From Propionispora vibrioides (GTDB taxonomy: Bacteria; Bacillota; Negativicutes; Propionisporales; Propionisporaceae), in NCBI RefSeq assembly GCF_900110485.1, contig NZ_FODY01000006.1, positions 1 to 64,000 on the forward strand: a DNA stretch of 64,000 nt, written 5' to 3'. Both the position numbers and the translations under genes were made by a program. Under the pieces are notes generated by a model, which had not been told where the DNA came from, searched no databases, and saw nothing but the letters and a program-made list of their open reading frames with translations. Shown in pieces: positions 17,021-25,919 of the stretch. How positions within the stretch are numbered: the first letter of the stretch is position 1; the number at the start of each line of letters is the position of its first letter.

Positions 17021-17060
17021 CTAAAATACTATTTGATTACTAGAGAAAATATTATATGAT
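17021..17060 (+). promoter_or_regulatory. Promoter with a TAGTATTTTAG site before the 17-kb unit
   Basis: CTAAAATACTA at 17021-17031 is the complement of TAGTATTTTAG, one base from the 14-kb sites. TTGATT (17033-17038), 16-bp spacer and TATGAT (17055-17060) form a promoter whose start would be just before leader element E4. Confidence 0.5.
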
Positions 17061-17072
17061 TATCATAACTAA

Positions 17073-17129
17073 GCTGATTGGAATAACCCGAAGGCTGAGC
17101 GCAACCAATGCGTTCAGCCTTTTACTTTA
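17073..17129 (+). promoter_or_regulatory. Leader element E4 with terminator
   Basis: GCTGATTGGAATAACCCG followed by AAGGCTGAGCGC / GCGTTCAGCCTT (12 bp, one G-T pair) and TTTACTTT. Same layout as E1-E3, just before the small membrane protein at 17162. Confidence 0.6.
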
Positions 17130-17161
17130 ATAAGCCAAAAAAAACCGAGGAGAGATGCAAG

Positions 17162-17371
17162 ATGACATTAGGGAGATATTTCATTGTAGCTGCTATTATT
17201 TTCTTTATCGGTTTAACCGCCTTGTATGTCGGCGTAAACCGTCCTCCTTTCCGCCAGACGCCACAGCAGGAGCATACCGGTAACCACCATGGGACAGCAC
17301 CAACAGAAAAAACAACGGCAGACGAAACACTCTGTCCAGCACCGATCCTGCAGCCAAAAGAAAAATCTTAA
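17162..17371 (+). CDS. Small membrane-anchored protein
   Basis: A 69-residue protein with one N-terminal membrane helix (about 5-26) and a polar tail containing GNHHG and CPAP, so probably anchored with the tail outside. Function unknown; His and Cys could bind metal. GAGGAG lies ahead of the ATG at 17162; the longer frame from 17108 would cross the terminator stem. It is the first gene of a unit with the DUF4418 and ABC transporter genes. Confidence 0.6.
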   Translation: MTLGRYFIVAAIIFFIGLTALYVGVNRPPFRQTPQQEHTGNHHGTAPTEKTTADETLCPAPILQPKEKS

Positions 17372-17389
17372 CTAAAGGGGTTAACAGAT

Positions 17390-17812
17390 ATGAACTATGA
17401 GAAGATTTTAGCCTGGGTGGTTCTACTTCTTAGCATGGGACTTTTACTCCTACCAAGAATCATTCCAATTTGCACAGGACTTGCCGGCGGCAAACCGATG
17501 ACCTGCCATTATACTTACCAGGCGGAATTTCTGGTGACCTTGCTTGCCGTGATTGTCGCCGGCAGCCTGTTTGCGCTGCATACCGCTGAGGCCCGCCTAC
17601 TGAGCGGATTTATCCTCGCACTCCTGGGCGTAATCGTGGTGGTATTGCCGCAACCATGGGCCATTGGTTTATGCACTTATGGTAACTGCCAAAAAACTGC
17701 ATTCTTTTCCGTATGCGGCGGTAGCCTATTGACTTTGACCGGAGCGGCAATCGCCTGGTATAGCTCCAGAAAAATACAAACCGATCCAGAAAATTGGGAG
17801 GACAATGCATGA
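17390..17812 (+). CDS. DUF4418-family membrane protein
   Basis: A 140-residue protein with four predicted membrane segments (about 5-25, 45-63, 68-90, 107-125). The short loops carry Cys residues (PICTGLAGGKPMTCHYTYQ and GLCTYGNCQKTAFF), a pattern typical of DUF4418 proteins that sit beside FtsX-type ABC permeases. Function unknown; the paired Cys suggest a redox or metal role. AAGGGG ribosome binding site. Its stop overlaps the permease start (ATGA). Confidence 0.7.
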   Translation: MNYEKILAWVVLLLSMGLLLLPRIIPICTGLAGGKPMTCHYTYQAEFLVTLLAVIVAGSLFALHTAEARLLSGFILALLGVIVVVLPQPWAIGLCTYGNCQKTAFFSVCGGSLLTLTGAAIAWYSSRKIQTDPENWEDNA

Positions 17813-19008
17813 AGTCGCTGATTTTGAAAAGCCTGCTGCACCGAAAATTGCAAAGTCTGGCCATTGCCATATCCATTGCATTCGGCATCGCTATTATTTT
17901 TGCTATTGCGGCCATCTATCAAGGTGTACATTCAGGCATGGAGCTTTCCAAGCAACGGATGGGTGCCGATATCGTGGTCATCCCTGGTGGGGTAACCATG
18001 GAGCCCAGTTTATATCTGTTTGGCGGTGCAACGGTGAATACCTATATGCCAAAAGAGACCTTCGACATATTAAGAAAACTGCCGGGGGTGACCAAGGCCA
18101 CTCCTCAGTTTTTTACGCATACGCTCACAGCCGACTGTCACGACATCGGAACAAACAATCGGATGCTCGGCTATGATCCGGACAGCGACTGGATTCTTCA
18201 GCCGTGGCTGAAAAAAATCAATAAAAACTGCCTGGCTGACGATGAAGTCATACTTGGAGCCAAAGTGCCAACTTGGACACAGGATAAAATATCTATTCTA
18301 GGCAAATGGTACAATATTGTAACTATTGCCGAGGAAACAGGCACTACTCTGGATTATTCCCTGTTTGTCAGTATGGAGGAAGCACGGCGGGTAGCCGGTA
18401 GCAGTTCGCAGCTCCAATCGGTTTGGGCAAACGAAGGTAATCCGACGGGCCTGATCTCTTCGGTACTGCTACAAATTGATCCCGCAGTAAAGGCGAGCAG
18501 TATCGTTGACAAGATTCAACAGATCGGCTACTTTCAGACTATTGTCGCAGCGGAAGTGAAACAGCGCATTATCGATCAGTTCACCATACTGGTGTACCTG
18601 TTGGGCAGTGTAGGTGCATTAACTGCTATATTATCACTATTTCATCTATTTACCCGTTTCTATGCACTGACCTGGGAACGGCAGGCGGAATGGGGATTAT
18701 ATCTGGCTATCGGTGCCTCCGCCCTGGACCTCGCAGCCCTGATTGTGGGTGAGGCTGTAACAGTTTCCCTGATCGGTTCGGTATGCGGAATAGCATTGGG
18801 CAGTCTTTTGTATGTCGGTGGCCTGCACATCCTCCAGTATTACCAGTCTTTTCCGTTTATCCAGCCCTCCTGGCAGTTTTTAACAGCAACAGCCCTCCTG
18901 CTAGTTGTCAGCTTCTCGGGACTGGGTGCACTGGCCGCCTGGCTGCCGGCCTATCGAGGCAGCCAAATTGATCCGAGTACGATTATGACTCGCGGCGAAT
19001 TCGATTAA
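17809..19008 (+). CDS. FtsX/MacB-type ABC transporter permease
   Basis: A 399-residue permease. One N-terminal helix (about 17-40) is followed by a large extracytoplasmic MacB_PCD domain (about 45-265) and three C-terminal helices (about 270-385) of the FtsX module. The periplasmic part has GADIVVIPGGVTMEP and LGYDPDSDWILQPW, features of the subgroup found with DUF4418. It pairs with the ATPase at 19054. Such pumps act on substrates in the membrane or periplasm (lipoproteins, heme, peptides) by mechanotransmission; the substrate here is unknown. The ATG at 17809 has GGGAGGA ahead. Confidence 0.82.
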   Translation: MKSLILKSLLHRKLQSLAIAISIAFGIAIIFAIAAIYQGVHSGMELSKQRMGADIVVIPGGVTMEPSLYLFGGATVNTYMPKETFDILRKLPGVTKATPQFFTHTLTADCHDIGTNNRMLGYDPDSDWILQPWLKKINKNCLADDEVILGAKVPTWTQDKISILGKWYNIVTIAEETGTTLDYSLFVSMEEARRVAGSSSQLQSVWANEGNPTGLISSVLLQIDPAVKASSIVDKIQQIGYFQTIVAAEVKQRIIDQFTILVYLLGSVGALTAILSLFHLFTRFYALTWERQAEWGLYLAIGASALDLAALIVGEAVTVSLIGSVCGIALGSLLYVGGLHILQYYQSFPFIQPSWQFLTATALLLVVSFSGLGALAAWLPAYRGSQIDPSTIMTRGEFD

Positions 19009-19053
19009 TCGGCTGTTGTGAAAGTCAGTAATTTATTTTCAAGGAGGAGTTCC

Positions 19054-19734
19054 ATGTCAGCCATTTTGGCAGTTCATCACATTCATAAGAATTATGACGA
19101 CGAGAGCATTTTAACGAATATTTCCTTTACGTTGGAGACGGGAAGATCATTGGCGATTACCGGGCAGTCGGGCAGCGGCAAGACCACATTGCTTTCGATT
19201 ATTGGATTACTGCAGCAGGCAACTTCAGGACAGATAGTAATAGCCGGACAAAACACCGGTAGTTTAAGCCCAAAACAGCAAGCCCGGCTACGGGCCACTT
19301 ATTTGGGTTTTGTCTTTCAGCGCTCCCGGCTAATTAATTCGCTGACCGCCTATGAAAATGTCGTTGTTCCCGCCTATTTTGCCCGGACGGGCAAAAACGC
19401 CGATAAACGCGCCCTTGAGCTACTGACTGATTTTGGCCTTGAGCACCGGCTGAATCACCGTCCCCAGGAACTCAGTCTCGGCCAGTTAAGACGGGTGGCT
19501 CTGGCTCGGGCCCTGCTGCTTAATCCTAAAATCCTGTTAGCGGATGAACCGACAAACGACCTTGATCCCACTCTGGCCAAAGTCGTGACAGACAGTCTGT
19601 TTCAAGCCCGCGACAACGGCAGTACCGTTATTATTGTCACCCATGACCTTGAACTGGCCGAGCGGGCTGATGCCCGACTTCATTTGCAGCAGGGCCGGCT
19701 AACTGTTCCAGATGTGACAACAGATTTGGCCTAG
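19054..19734 (+). CDS. LolD/MacB-type ABC transporter ATPase
   Basis: A 226-residue ATPase with Walker A (GQSGSGKTT), Q-loop (FVFQRSRLI), signature LSLGQLRRVALARAL (LSLGQ rather than LSGGQ), Walker B (ILLADEPTNDLD) and H-switch (VTHD). It powers the upstream permease. The ATG at 19054 follows AAGGAGG, 45 bp after the permease stop. Confidence 0.88.
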   Translation: MSAILAVHHIHKNYDDESILTNISFTLETGRSLAITGQSGSGKTTLLSIIGLLQQATSGQIVIAGQNTGSLSPKQQARLRATYLGFVFQRSRLINSLTAYENVVVPAYFARTGKNADKRALELLTDFGLEHRLNHRPQELSLGQLRRVALARALLLNPKILLADEPTNDLDPTLAKVVTDSLFQARDNGSTVIIVTHDLELAERADARLHLQQGRLTVPDVTTDLA

Positions 19735-19852
19735 GGGGTAAACGAAGTATCATAATACATAATAAAACCAAATAATGAAATTTGGTTAAAAACAAAACTT
19801 TTATTTAAAAAACATCCAATCACACTCACCTTAAATTCTTTTTATCAGTTGT

Positions 19853-20467
19853 TTACCTTTCCCACAAAGCTTTCCACCACGGAGGTGCTGGTGGTTCATT
19901 AAAACTGATCGCAATGTTTCTTTTATGCATAGTTTCAATCAATGGACTTGCATCCTGGGGCAAGATAACACTGAATTCCTGACCATTTTTAAGCTTGCCT
20001 CTAAGATATTTATCAGTGATGCTAACGCGCTCAATTGCCCCTTGATCGACTTCCTGTAGCAAATTTGAATATGTAATCTCTTTGATATTTTGATTTCTTG
20101 ATGAATAATAGTCAATAACAGAAATTATAAGCACAAGAACGAAGAAAAATCCTGCTACATATAACATCCTCTTGAAAAACTTACCAAAATTGTTGCTGCC
20201 AGCTGTTTCTTCCTCTCCACGTAAAAAGAGCTTACCGATAAAATAAAATAAGACGATAGTAGCAAGTATTGTTAAAAGCCTGGCAAAAAGTCTAAAGCTA
20301 AAAACGCCTAAAATTATGTACGTAATACCCAAAATAATTAGTATTGCATTAACCTTCAACTCTTTTATCTTTTTCAATTCTCTGCCCAAAAGGCAGAACA
20401 AGAACCCTTCTACTAAAATTAGAATCGTATAAATATTGAATGTAACAAGTGCAAATTCCTCACTCAC
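19853..20467 (-). CDS. Membrane protein with a lone FtsH extracellular domain
   Basis: A 204-residue protein. Three N-terminal membrane segments (about 8-28, 40-58, 62-85) are followed by a fourth (about 103-122) and an FtsH_ext-type domain (about 130-190: ITYSNLLQEVDQGAIERVSI, then LRGKLKNGQEFSV). FtsH normally continues into AAA+ and zinc protease domains; here the protein ends after PPWWKALWER. The three extra helices are not part of FtsH. It may modulate FtsH hexamers, or it may be a degenerate fusion. AT-rich codon use differs from the ABC genes next door. Confidence 0.6.
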   Translation of the reverse strand: MSEEFALVTFNIYTILILVEGFLFCLLGRELKKIKELKVNAILIILGITYIILGVFSFRLFARLLTILATIVLFYFIGKLFLRGEEETAGSNNFGKFFKRMLYVAGFFFVLVLIISVIDYYSSRNQNIKEITYSNLLQEVDQGAIERVSITDKYLRGKLKNGQEFSVILPQDASPLIETMHKRNIAISFNEPPAPPWWKALWER

Positions 20468-20563
20468 CAGAGCAAAGAATTGCGACAGGTGCCTGGCACA
20501 CCTACCATGCGATCATGTTGCACATCGTTATCTGCATAAAGGGGAATACAAAATAGCAGCTTC

Positions 20564-21050
20564 TTATTTTTCAGGCTGACAATTTGTCGGACTACGCCAA
20601 AATCCCGCAACTTTCTTCCATTGGTTAACAAGGAGGATATTGATTCGCCCTTCCGGTGTAATCAGTACCATGTCACCGTCGATTAGCTGTCTGCCTGAAA
20701 TACGGAATGGACTACCCTTCTGTTAACCGGTTCGGTGATTGTATGACCGGTGATGGTGGCGCTATAGCCGAAATTGTCTGTATAACCGTCAGGTGTAACC
20801 AGGATTCGATCTTGCCGATTAAAGAGGTTATGCGATTTGCTGGTAATGACTCCGACTATGGAGTGGGGAATAGTTCAATGCAAGACTGTTTGACCAGCTC
20901 TTGTACTACCTGACCGGCAAAGATCTCCTCATAGGTGTTTTTTAAGACACGTCCCAGGAGAAAACGCTTATCACCGGTTCTGGCAAGCATGCGGGCTTCA
21001 TCAGTCGGGTATATCTCTCCATAGAATAGCCCAGTTGTTCCATGTTGTTT
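20564..21050 (-). pseudogene. Decayed gene of unknown product
   Basis: Minus-strand frames give coding-like stretches broken by a stop and frame changes: GEIYPTDEARMLARTGDKRF and EEIFAGQVVQELVKQ, stop near 20866, then QLIDGDMVLITPEGRIN and VNQWKKVAGFW up to a stop at 20564. I cannot name the family. The rest of the 20468-21285 gap shows nothing else apart from the terminator at 21144. Confidence 0.4.
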
Positions 21051-21143
21051 CTAGCAAATCCATATGGGTTTAACGCCCGTAAGAACACACCATCAAGGCA
21101 TCCCAATTCCTTCTTAAATAATCCATTTTTATTTGAATTTCAT

Positions 21144-21176
21144 TAAAAAATCCTCGGATTTTAAAATCCGAGGATT
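21144..21176 (-). terminator. Terminator of catabolic locus 1
   Basis: A 28-base perfect palindrome (21149-21176; AATCCTCGGATTT mirrored) followed on the minus strand by TTTTTT, 110 bases after the YdcF-like gene. Confidence 0.8.
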
Positions 21177-21285
21177 CGTTATTTAAGGGCTATTTTTAAT
21201 TTTGGAAATATGTTGATTTACTTTTTAGGTTTTACAAAACCGTGTATACAAATGGGCATAAATAAAAACAGCCTTGGGGAAAATT

Positions 21286-22059
21286 TTATTCACACCTGCC
21301 TAAATAGTTTTTTAATGGTTCCCTTAGCAGATCATAGCTAATTTCCACCCGATGCGGAATATCTATGTGTCCAAAGTAATTTTTTCCCTGTGGGCCATAG
21401 CCTTTCTCATCATCCCGCAAACGCCATATTTCCCCCATTAACAATTCGTAGAAACGTTCTTTACTCCATAAATCCTCTATCCTGTTATCAAACTCCATTT
21501 TGCGATTCATTTCAGGAATAAAGGGTGCATAACTAACCAGCAAAGTGTCTTTCGGAAGATATTGTTTTAAAGAAATATAACTCCGATATTGCAACAGAGG
21601 ATCCTGCAACAAAGCTATCGAAGGATATTCTACTCCCTGCTCCTTTAAAACCTTCAAGGCAAATCGACTATTTTCACTACAATTGGTTGATCGGTTTTCA
21701 ACCAAGATTCTCTCTGCCGGTATATGATAAAGCTTTCGGGCTATTTCGGTGAAAATATCCCCCTCACCGCCTTGCAAATTACAGTTTGCATATAGAGGAT
21801 TCTCTCTGAGTTTTTTCCTGAGAATCTCCGTAGAGTGTCCGATGCCGCCGCACATCAGCAAATAATCACATAGTCCGACCTGATATGCCTGACAGGCCAC
21901 TGCCGGAACACAAGGCAGATCATTGCCAAATACAACTAGTACAGCTACTTTGTCCAAACTGTACGTTTTTTGTAAATGATCTCGTGTGAACTTTTCCAAA
22001 TTTCTAAACGCCAGAAAACGGCTTATGGTATTAATCGCTGTGTGAAATTCATCTTTCAT
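21286..22059 (-). CDS. YdcF-like DUF218 protein
   Basis: A 257-residue cytoplasmic protein of the DUF218 (YdcF/SanA) superfamily. Visible are VLVVFGNDLPCVP, the GIGHSTEIL loop, and NRSTNCSENSRFALKVL, which align with E. coli YdcF, a protein reported to bind S-adenosylmethionine and whose role is unknown. Length agrees with YdcF. It is the last gene of locus 1, before the terminator. How it serves polyol catabolism is unclear. Confidence 0.7.
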   Translation of the reverse strand: MKDEFHTAINTISRFLAFRNLEKFTRDHLQKTYSLDKVAVLVVFGNDLPCVPAVACQAYQVGLCDYLLMCGGIGHSTEILRKKLRENPLYANCNLQGGEGDIFTEIARKLYHIPAERILVENRSTNCSENSRFALKVLKEQGVEYPSIALLQDPLLQYRSYISLKQYLPKDTLLVSYAPFIPEMNRKMEFDNRIEDLWSKERFYELLMGEIWRLRDDEKGYGPQGKNYFGHIDIPHRVEISYDLLREPLKNYLGRCE

Positions 22060-22310
22060 ATTCCGGCTCCTTTACTTTTTTATGGCCATGGTAACAAGCG
22101 TGTATCTTACTGTCTAAGTAGGTTACACATCTATTTACCATATAATTACTCCTCCACCCGTTCACTTGACTATACGTAAAAGAGTTACCGTTCTTGTTGA
22201 ATAAAACGATAACTCCTCTACCTAATTTTACTATCATTCGGCTATAAATAAGCAAATGACTGTCCTGTATAAACAAAATACGGCATGCCACACAATATTA
22301 GGTAAGTACC

Positions 22311-23006
22311 TTACATGCCCAATTCACTTCTAGCATCGACAAGAGCTTCTATCATTTCCCGGAGTGTCGCTACCTTATCCGGTGCGCAGACAATCCCACT
22401 AGTGCCACCGGTACCGTCAGCCCCGGCTTTAATCACCTGGTAAACATCTTTTCCCGTGCTGATACCTGCCCCTTGCAAAACCAGGGTATCCGGTGAAATC
22501 TGCTTAACCGCCGTGTTACTTGTTTCCCTATAGTGAGCACTGCTGGTCTGTCCAGTGCCAATCAATTCAGTTGGCTCACAAATAAGAATATCCGGTTTTA
22601 GCTGAGCGATAGCCTGCGCTTCCTCAACAGAATCGGCACAGGCAATTGTATACATTTCTAAACTGTTGGCCAGCTTTATTGTTTTTACCAAATCCCGCAA
22701 ATTCATCGGATGTTCAGCATGATTAAGAAAGGTAGCTTTCACGTTATAATATTGCAGAGCCGCTGGAAAGATATATCCCATCCCTCGCCCAGGAGCCAGC
22801 GGATCCATATGCTGCGCCGTCAAAAATATCCTTTCGGCAACCTCATTGATTGCCGGGAAATCAATGACCTGAGCTGTGTAAAATAAGTCAATGTTATATT
22901 GTTTAGCCAGACGGTCAGCTTCGACAGCCAACTCAACTACTTCTTTCCCATACAGATACCCCTTCGGATTGACTGAAAAAAAGGGGGTTTTAATCTTTCG
23001 TTTCAT
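22311..23006 (-). CDS. Triose-phosphate-isomerase-like TIM-barrel protein
   Basis: A 231-residue protein resembling the short archaeal-type triose-phosphate isomerases. The catalytic-type segments are FLNHAEHPM (His), ICEPTELIGTGQ (Glu, with the following phosphate loop) and VLQGAGIST with GADGTGGTSGIV. The usual N-terminal NxK motif reads NPKGY. In a polyol operon it may interconvert dihydroxyacetone phosphate and glyceraldehyde 3-phosphate, or isomerise a related short keto-/aldo-sugar phosphate. It lies downstream of the class II aldolase. Confidence 0.75.
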   Translation of the reverse strand: MKRKIKTPFFSVNPKGYLYGKEVVELAVEADRLAKQYNIDLFYTAQVIDFPAINEVAERIFLTAQHMDPLAPGRGMGYIFPAALQYYNVKATFLNHAEHPMNLRDLVKTIKLANSLEMYTIACADSVEEAQAIAQLKPDILICEPTELIGTGQTSSAHYRETSNTAVKQISPDTLVLQGAGISTGKDVYQVIKAGADGTGGTSGIVCAPDKVATLREMIEALVDARSELGM

Positions 23007-23127
23007 TGTGTTTCCTCTCGTATTGTCATATTTATAAACTAGAGGCCGTTAATAGGCCGCTTCCGGGAAAATTATATACCCTCTTTTTCTTCTTTTTGCT
23101 TTTCTGATCTATTTATTCTGTACTTAC

Positions 23128-24054
23128 CTATGCATTATCCGAGCAAGCTATACCGGTAAGATCTTCCTGACTGCTTTCGCCAATCATACTTAAATCCACA
23201 TATTTAAGATCCGCTGGCGCTTTACCGATTCCACCACAACAATCAATATATCCTTTTAAACACTCACGAATAGCTTTTTCCGCCACTATTCCCTCTTCCG
23301 CATATTGCAGATTAGCAGTGGATTCATGAATGGCGCGCCTAGCTGCTTTCATTAAATCTGTGCCCACATTCAGCTTACTGATACCAGTTGTAACAGCCTT
23401 GGCTAACAGTTCTTTGCCTGTCCCCGACCCACCATGTAAAACCAGTGGCACATCTACTTCTTTTTTTATATCGGCCAATCGCTGAAACTCCAACTTCGGT
23501 GTTCCATTATATTCACCATGAGCAGTTCCTACAGCAACAGCTAAGCTATCAATTTGTGTTCTCTCAACAAACTCACGAGCCTGTAATGGATCAGTCAACA
23601 GGCTTTGATTGATTACTATTTCCTGATAATTTTGACCGCTACCTACATGTCCGAGTTCCGCTTCCACTGTAACATTACAAGTCTTGGCAACACGAACGAC
23701 TTCACTTGTCACACGAATATTCTCCTCATAAGGCAAACTTGAAGCGTCAATCATAACTGCAGTGAAACCAGCCCTAATCGAACGGACGACTGCATCAAAA
23801 GTCATACCATGATCCAGTTGTAATGCAATGGGCATATCTGTTTTACTAGCATAGTATTTAACCAGTTCACCTACTTCTTCTGGTGTAATAAAACGAAAAT
23901 GAACTTCTGCCAAACCAACAATAATCGGACACGAGGTTTCCAAGCTGGACCGCAAAATCGCCCGCAAGCTTTGCAAATCCCATACATTGGGTTGAATTAT
24001 ACAATATTTTAAGTCTGAGGCCTTTTGCAACATTTCCTTTGTGTTTACCAACAT
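23128..24054 (-). CDS. Class II (zinc) ketose-phosphate aldolase
   Basis: A 308-residue aldolase of the FbaA/GatY/KbaY family. Zinc-ligand and catalytic segments are visible: ALQLDHGMTFD (catalytic Asp and first His), VEAELGHVG (Glu/His region), VGTAHGEYNG (His), LVLHGGSGTG (His) and ISKLNVGTDL. It cleaves a ketose (bis)phosphate to dihydroxyacetone phosphate and an aldehyde in the cytoplasm. No sugar-phosphate kinase gene is present in the operon, so a ketose-1-phosphate substrate is plausible; inference. Confidence 0.85.
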   Translation of the reverse strand: MLVNTKEMLQKASDLKYCIIQPNVWDLQSLRAILRSSLETSCPIIVGLAEVHFRFITPEEVGELVKYYASKTDMPIALQLDHGMTFDAVVRSIRAGFTAVMIDASSLPYEENIRVTSEVVRVAKTCNVTVEAELGHVGSGQNYQEIVINQSLLTDPLQAREFVERTQIDSLAVAVGTAHGEYNGTPKLEFQRLADIKKEVDVPLVLHGGSGTGKELLAKAVTTGISKLNVGTDLMKAARRAIHESTANLQYAEEGIVAEKAIRECLKGYIDCCGGIGKAPADLKYVDLSMIGESSQEDLTGIACSDNA

Positions 24055-24112
24055 AAACGAACATCCTCTCTAATTTAAGATTTAGTTATAAAGAACTATG
24101 TAGGTGACACTT

Positions 24113-25147
24113 TTATAGCTCAATAACCACTTTCAAACCTTGACCTGTTTTGACTAAATTAAACCCATCAATCAATTGTTCCAACGGCAAGACATGAGTA
24201 ATTAATTTTGCTGCATCCACTGTTTTATCAGTCAATAGCTTATAAGCCTCTATATTCTGATCCAACCGGGAACCATAGGCTCCATGGATTGATACTTCAT
24301 TGTAGTGAACAATATTCATATCTAAGCAATTAACTGCTTTTTCTTTAGGCAATCCGGCAAAAAAGCTAACCCTTCCACCCTTTCCGACAGACTTAAGAGC
24401 CTGTTCCTGGGCAATCGGAACGGAACAGGCCGTAATCGCCACATCCACGCCATTTCCGTTTGTTAATTCTTTTACCTGCCCCACCAAATCCACGTCCTTG
24501 GAATTAATCAACAAATCAGCACCGCATTTGCCGGCCAACTCTAATCGATTAGAATCAATATCAGCTAAAATGACGTTGGCACCATTTGCCTTGGCTAACA
24601 ATACATGCATAGCACCAATTGGGCCAGCACCGATCACCAATACTTGATCACCTTTTTTTATATTTAATGGTTGCTGTCCATTAATAACACAAGATAACGG
24701 CTCTGCCAGACAATATTCCGACAATCTCGCACGGGGCGCCAGTTTGATCAAGTTACCGTTTGCAATCGCAGTAGACGGTACACGGATATATTCGGCAAAG
24801 CCACCATCTACGCTATAACCAAAGGCATTTGCTTGCGTACAAAAATTACTATGGCCTCGTCCGCAGTCTTTACAAGTTCCGCAAGCGATAGCAGGAGCCA
24901 AAATTGCATTTTCACCAGTCACATAACCACTCACGTTTTTTCCCACTTTATCAACAACACCAGTTATTTCATGCCCTAAAATCCGGGGCGGTATTACATT
25001 TGCCTGACCAAAACTATAAATCCTGACATCAGTACCACAAATAGAACAATACTTCACTTTGAGAAGAATTTCATCATCTCCGATTTGTGGGATGTCACGT
25101 TCTTCAATAACAACATTTTCTCGGCCATAATATACCGCAGCTTTCAT
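24113..25147 (-). CDS. Zinc-dependent polyol/alcohol dehydrogenase
   Basis: A 344-residue medium-chain dehydrogenase. It has the catalytic zinc site (YCSICGTDVR, GHEITG), the structural zinc site with four Cys (ACGTCKDCGRGHSNFC), and a Rossmann NAD site (VLVIGAGPIGAMHVLLA), with an acidic residue after the next strand (ILADID) favouring NAD. It is close to sorbitol/galactitol-phosphate dehydrogenases. ATG at 25147 starts MKAAVY after GAGGGAG; the longer frame adds a non-homologous N-terminus. It probably oxidises the imported polyol phosphate. Confidence 0.85.
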   Translation of the reverse strand: MKAAVYYGRENVVIEERDIPQIGDDEILLKVKYCSICGTDVRIYSFGQANVIPPRILGHEITGVVDKVGKNVSGYVTGENAILAPAIACGTCKDCGRGHSNFCTQANAFGYSVDGGFAEYIRVPSTAIANGNLIKLAPRARLSEYCLAEPLSCVINGQQPLNIKKGDQVLVIGAGPIGAMHVLLAKANGANVILADIDSNRLELAGKCGADLLINSKDVDLVGQVKELTNGNGVDVAITACSVPIAQEQALKSVGKGGRVSFFAGLPKEKAVNCLDMNIVHYNEVSIHGAYGSRLDQNIEAYKLLTDKTVDAAKLITHVLPLEQLIDGFNLVKTGQGLKVVIEL

Positions 25148-25517
25148 AGTAGACACATCTCCCTCATTAAAGTAATTTTTGTAAAAACAGGAAAAGAACC
25201 ATGAGAAGCGATTCTTTGCTAGCCCCCGGCCCTTTTCCTCTTTACCAAACTCTATGGACTTGTCTTCAATCATTTACTTCCATTTCCCAGAATCTATCAC
25301 TTGTACTGAAAAACTTCTTGATGATATCTTTTATTTTTTAAAATCTAATAATAATTTTGAAGTTTCTTCATCAGTAATCAATCCATTTATACACTTTCCC
25401 TGTAAATAGTTGAGAAACAGCTTCTAAAGTTGGAAATAACCACAAGCATAGCCTTATTTTTTTTGCATGAAATATGGCAGGGTAATAAAGCAAACAGTAT
25501 TTTAGCTCACAACAACG
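25148..25517. other. 370-bp gap inside the PTS/dehydrogenase operon
   Basis: AT-rich stretch. A ~30-codon open segment on the minus strand (KLFLNYLQGK, stop near 25340) looks coding-like but has no start or recognisable family; it may be the remnant of a lost gene. No clear terminator or promoter seen. Confidence 0.3.
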
Positions 25518-25892
25518 TTACTCACGAATAACTGTAATCTTAGAACCAACATTAAGAGCAGGTATTTGTTCCCCAATTAAATGAATGGAGCCGGGAAGCC
25601 TATCCGCCTCTGGTTTAACATTAAAGTCCAGAGTACAATGCCCCATGGCTAGTAAATTTTGATTAGCAACGTCACCAACACTGGTAACCCGATATGTCTT
25701 ATCATCGATTTTTACAATATCGCCATTTGCAATTGATTTTTTTACAGAATTATTGTTGTGTTTATAACACACTTCCTGTAAAAACTCCGGAGCTTCAGCT
25801 CCAAATAAAACAAGAAGTTTTTCATCATTTAAAAGTTGAACCGCCATATCCCCGATTGCAAAAACTTCCGTTTCATAAATTACTTCCTGCAT
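25518..25892 (-). CDS. srlB: PTS glucitol-family EIIA component
   Basis: A 124-residue SrlB/GutB-type IIA protein (GDMAVQLLNDEKLLVLFG, MGHCTLDFN, PGSIHLIGE). The family is small, cytoplasmic and beta-rich; it passes phosphate from HPr to the EIIB cysteine. The His in GHCTLDF is a likely phospho-acceptor. It follows the membrane component by 27 bp with AGGAG ahead of the ATG. Confidence 0.88.
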   Translation of the reverse strand: MQEVIYETEVFAIGDMAVQLLNDEKLLVLFGAEAPEFLQEVCYKHNNNSVKKSIANGDIVKIDDKTYRVTSVGDVANQNLLAMGHCTLDFNVKPEADRLPGSIHLIGEQIPALNVGSKITVIRE

Positions 25893-25919
25893 AACAATTC
25901 TTCTCCTAGATTATATAAT

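Noticed and set aside
22049-22291. 80-residue ORF between the TPI-like and YdcF-like genes
   Set aside because: No ribosome binding site or recognisable motif; overlaps the start of the YdcF-like gene.
24113-25273. Longer dehydrogenase start at 25273
   Set aside because: The extra 42 residues have no homology; ATG 25147 has a good ribosome binding site.
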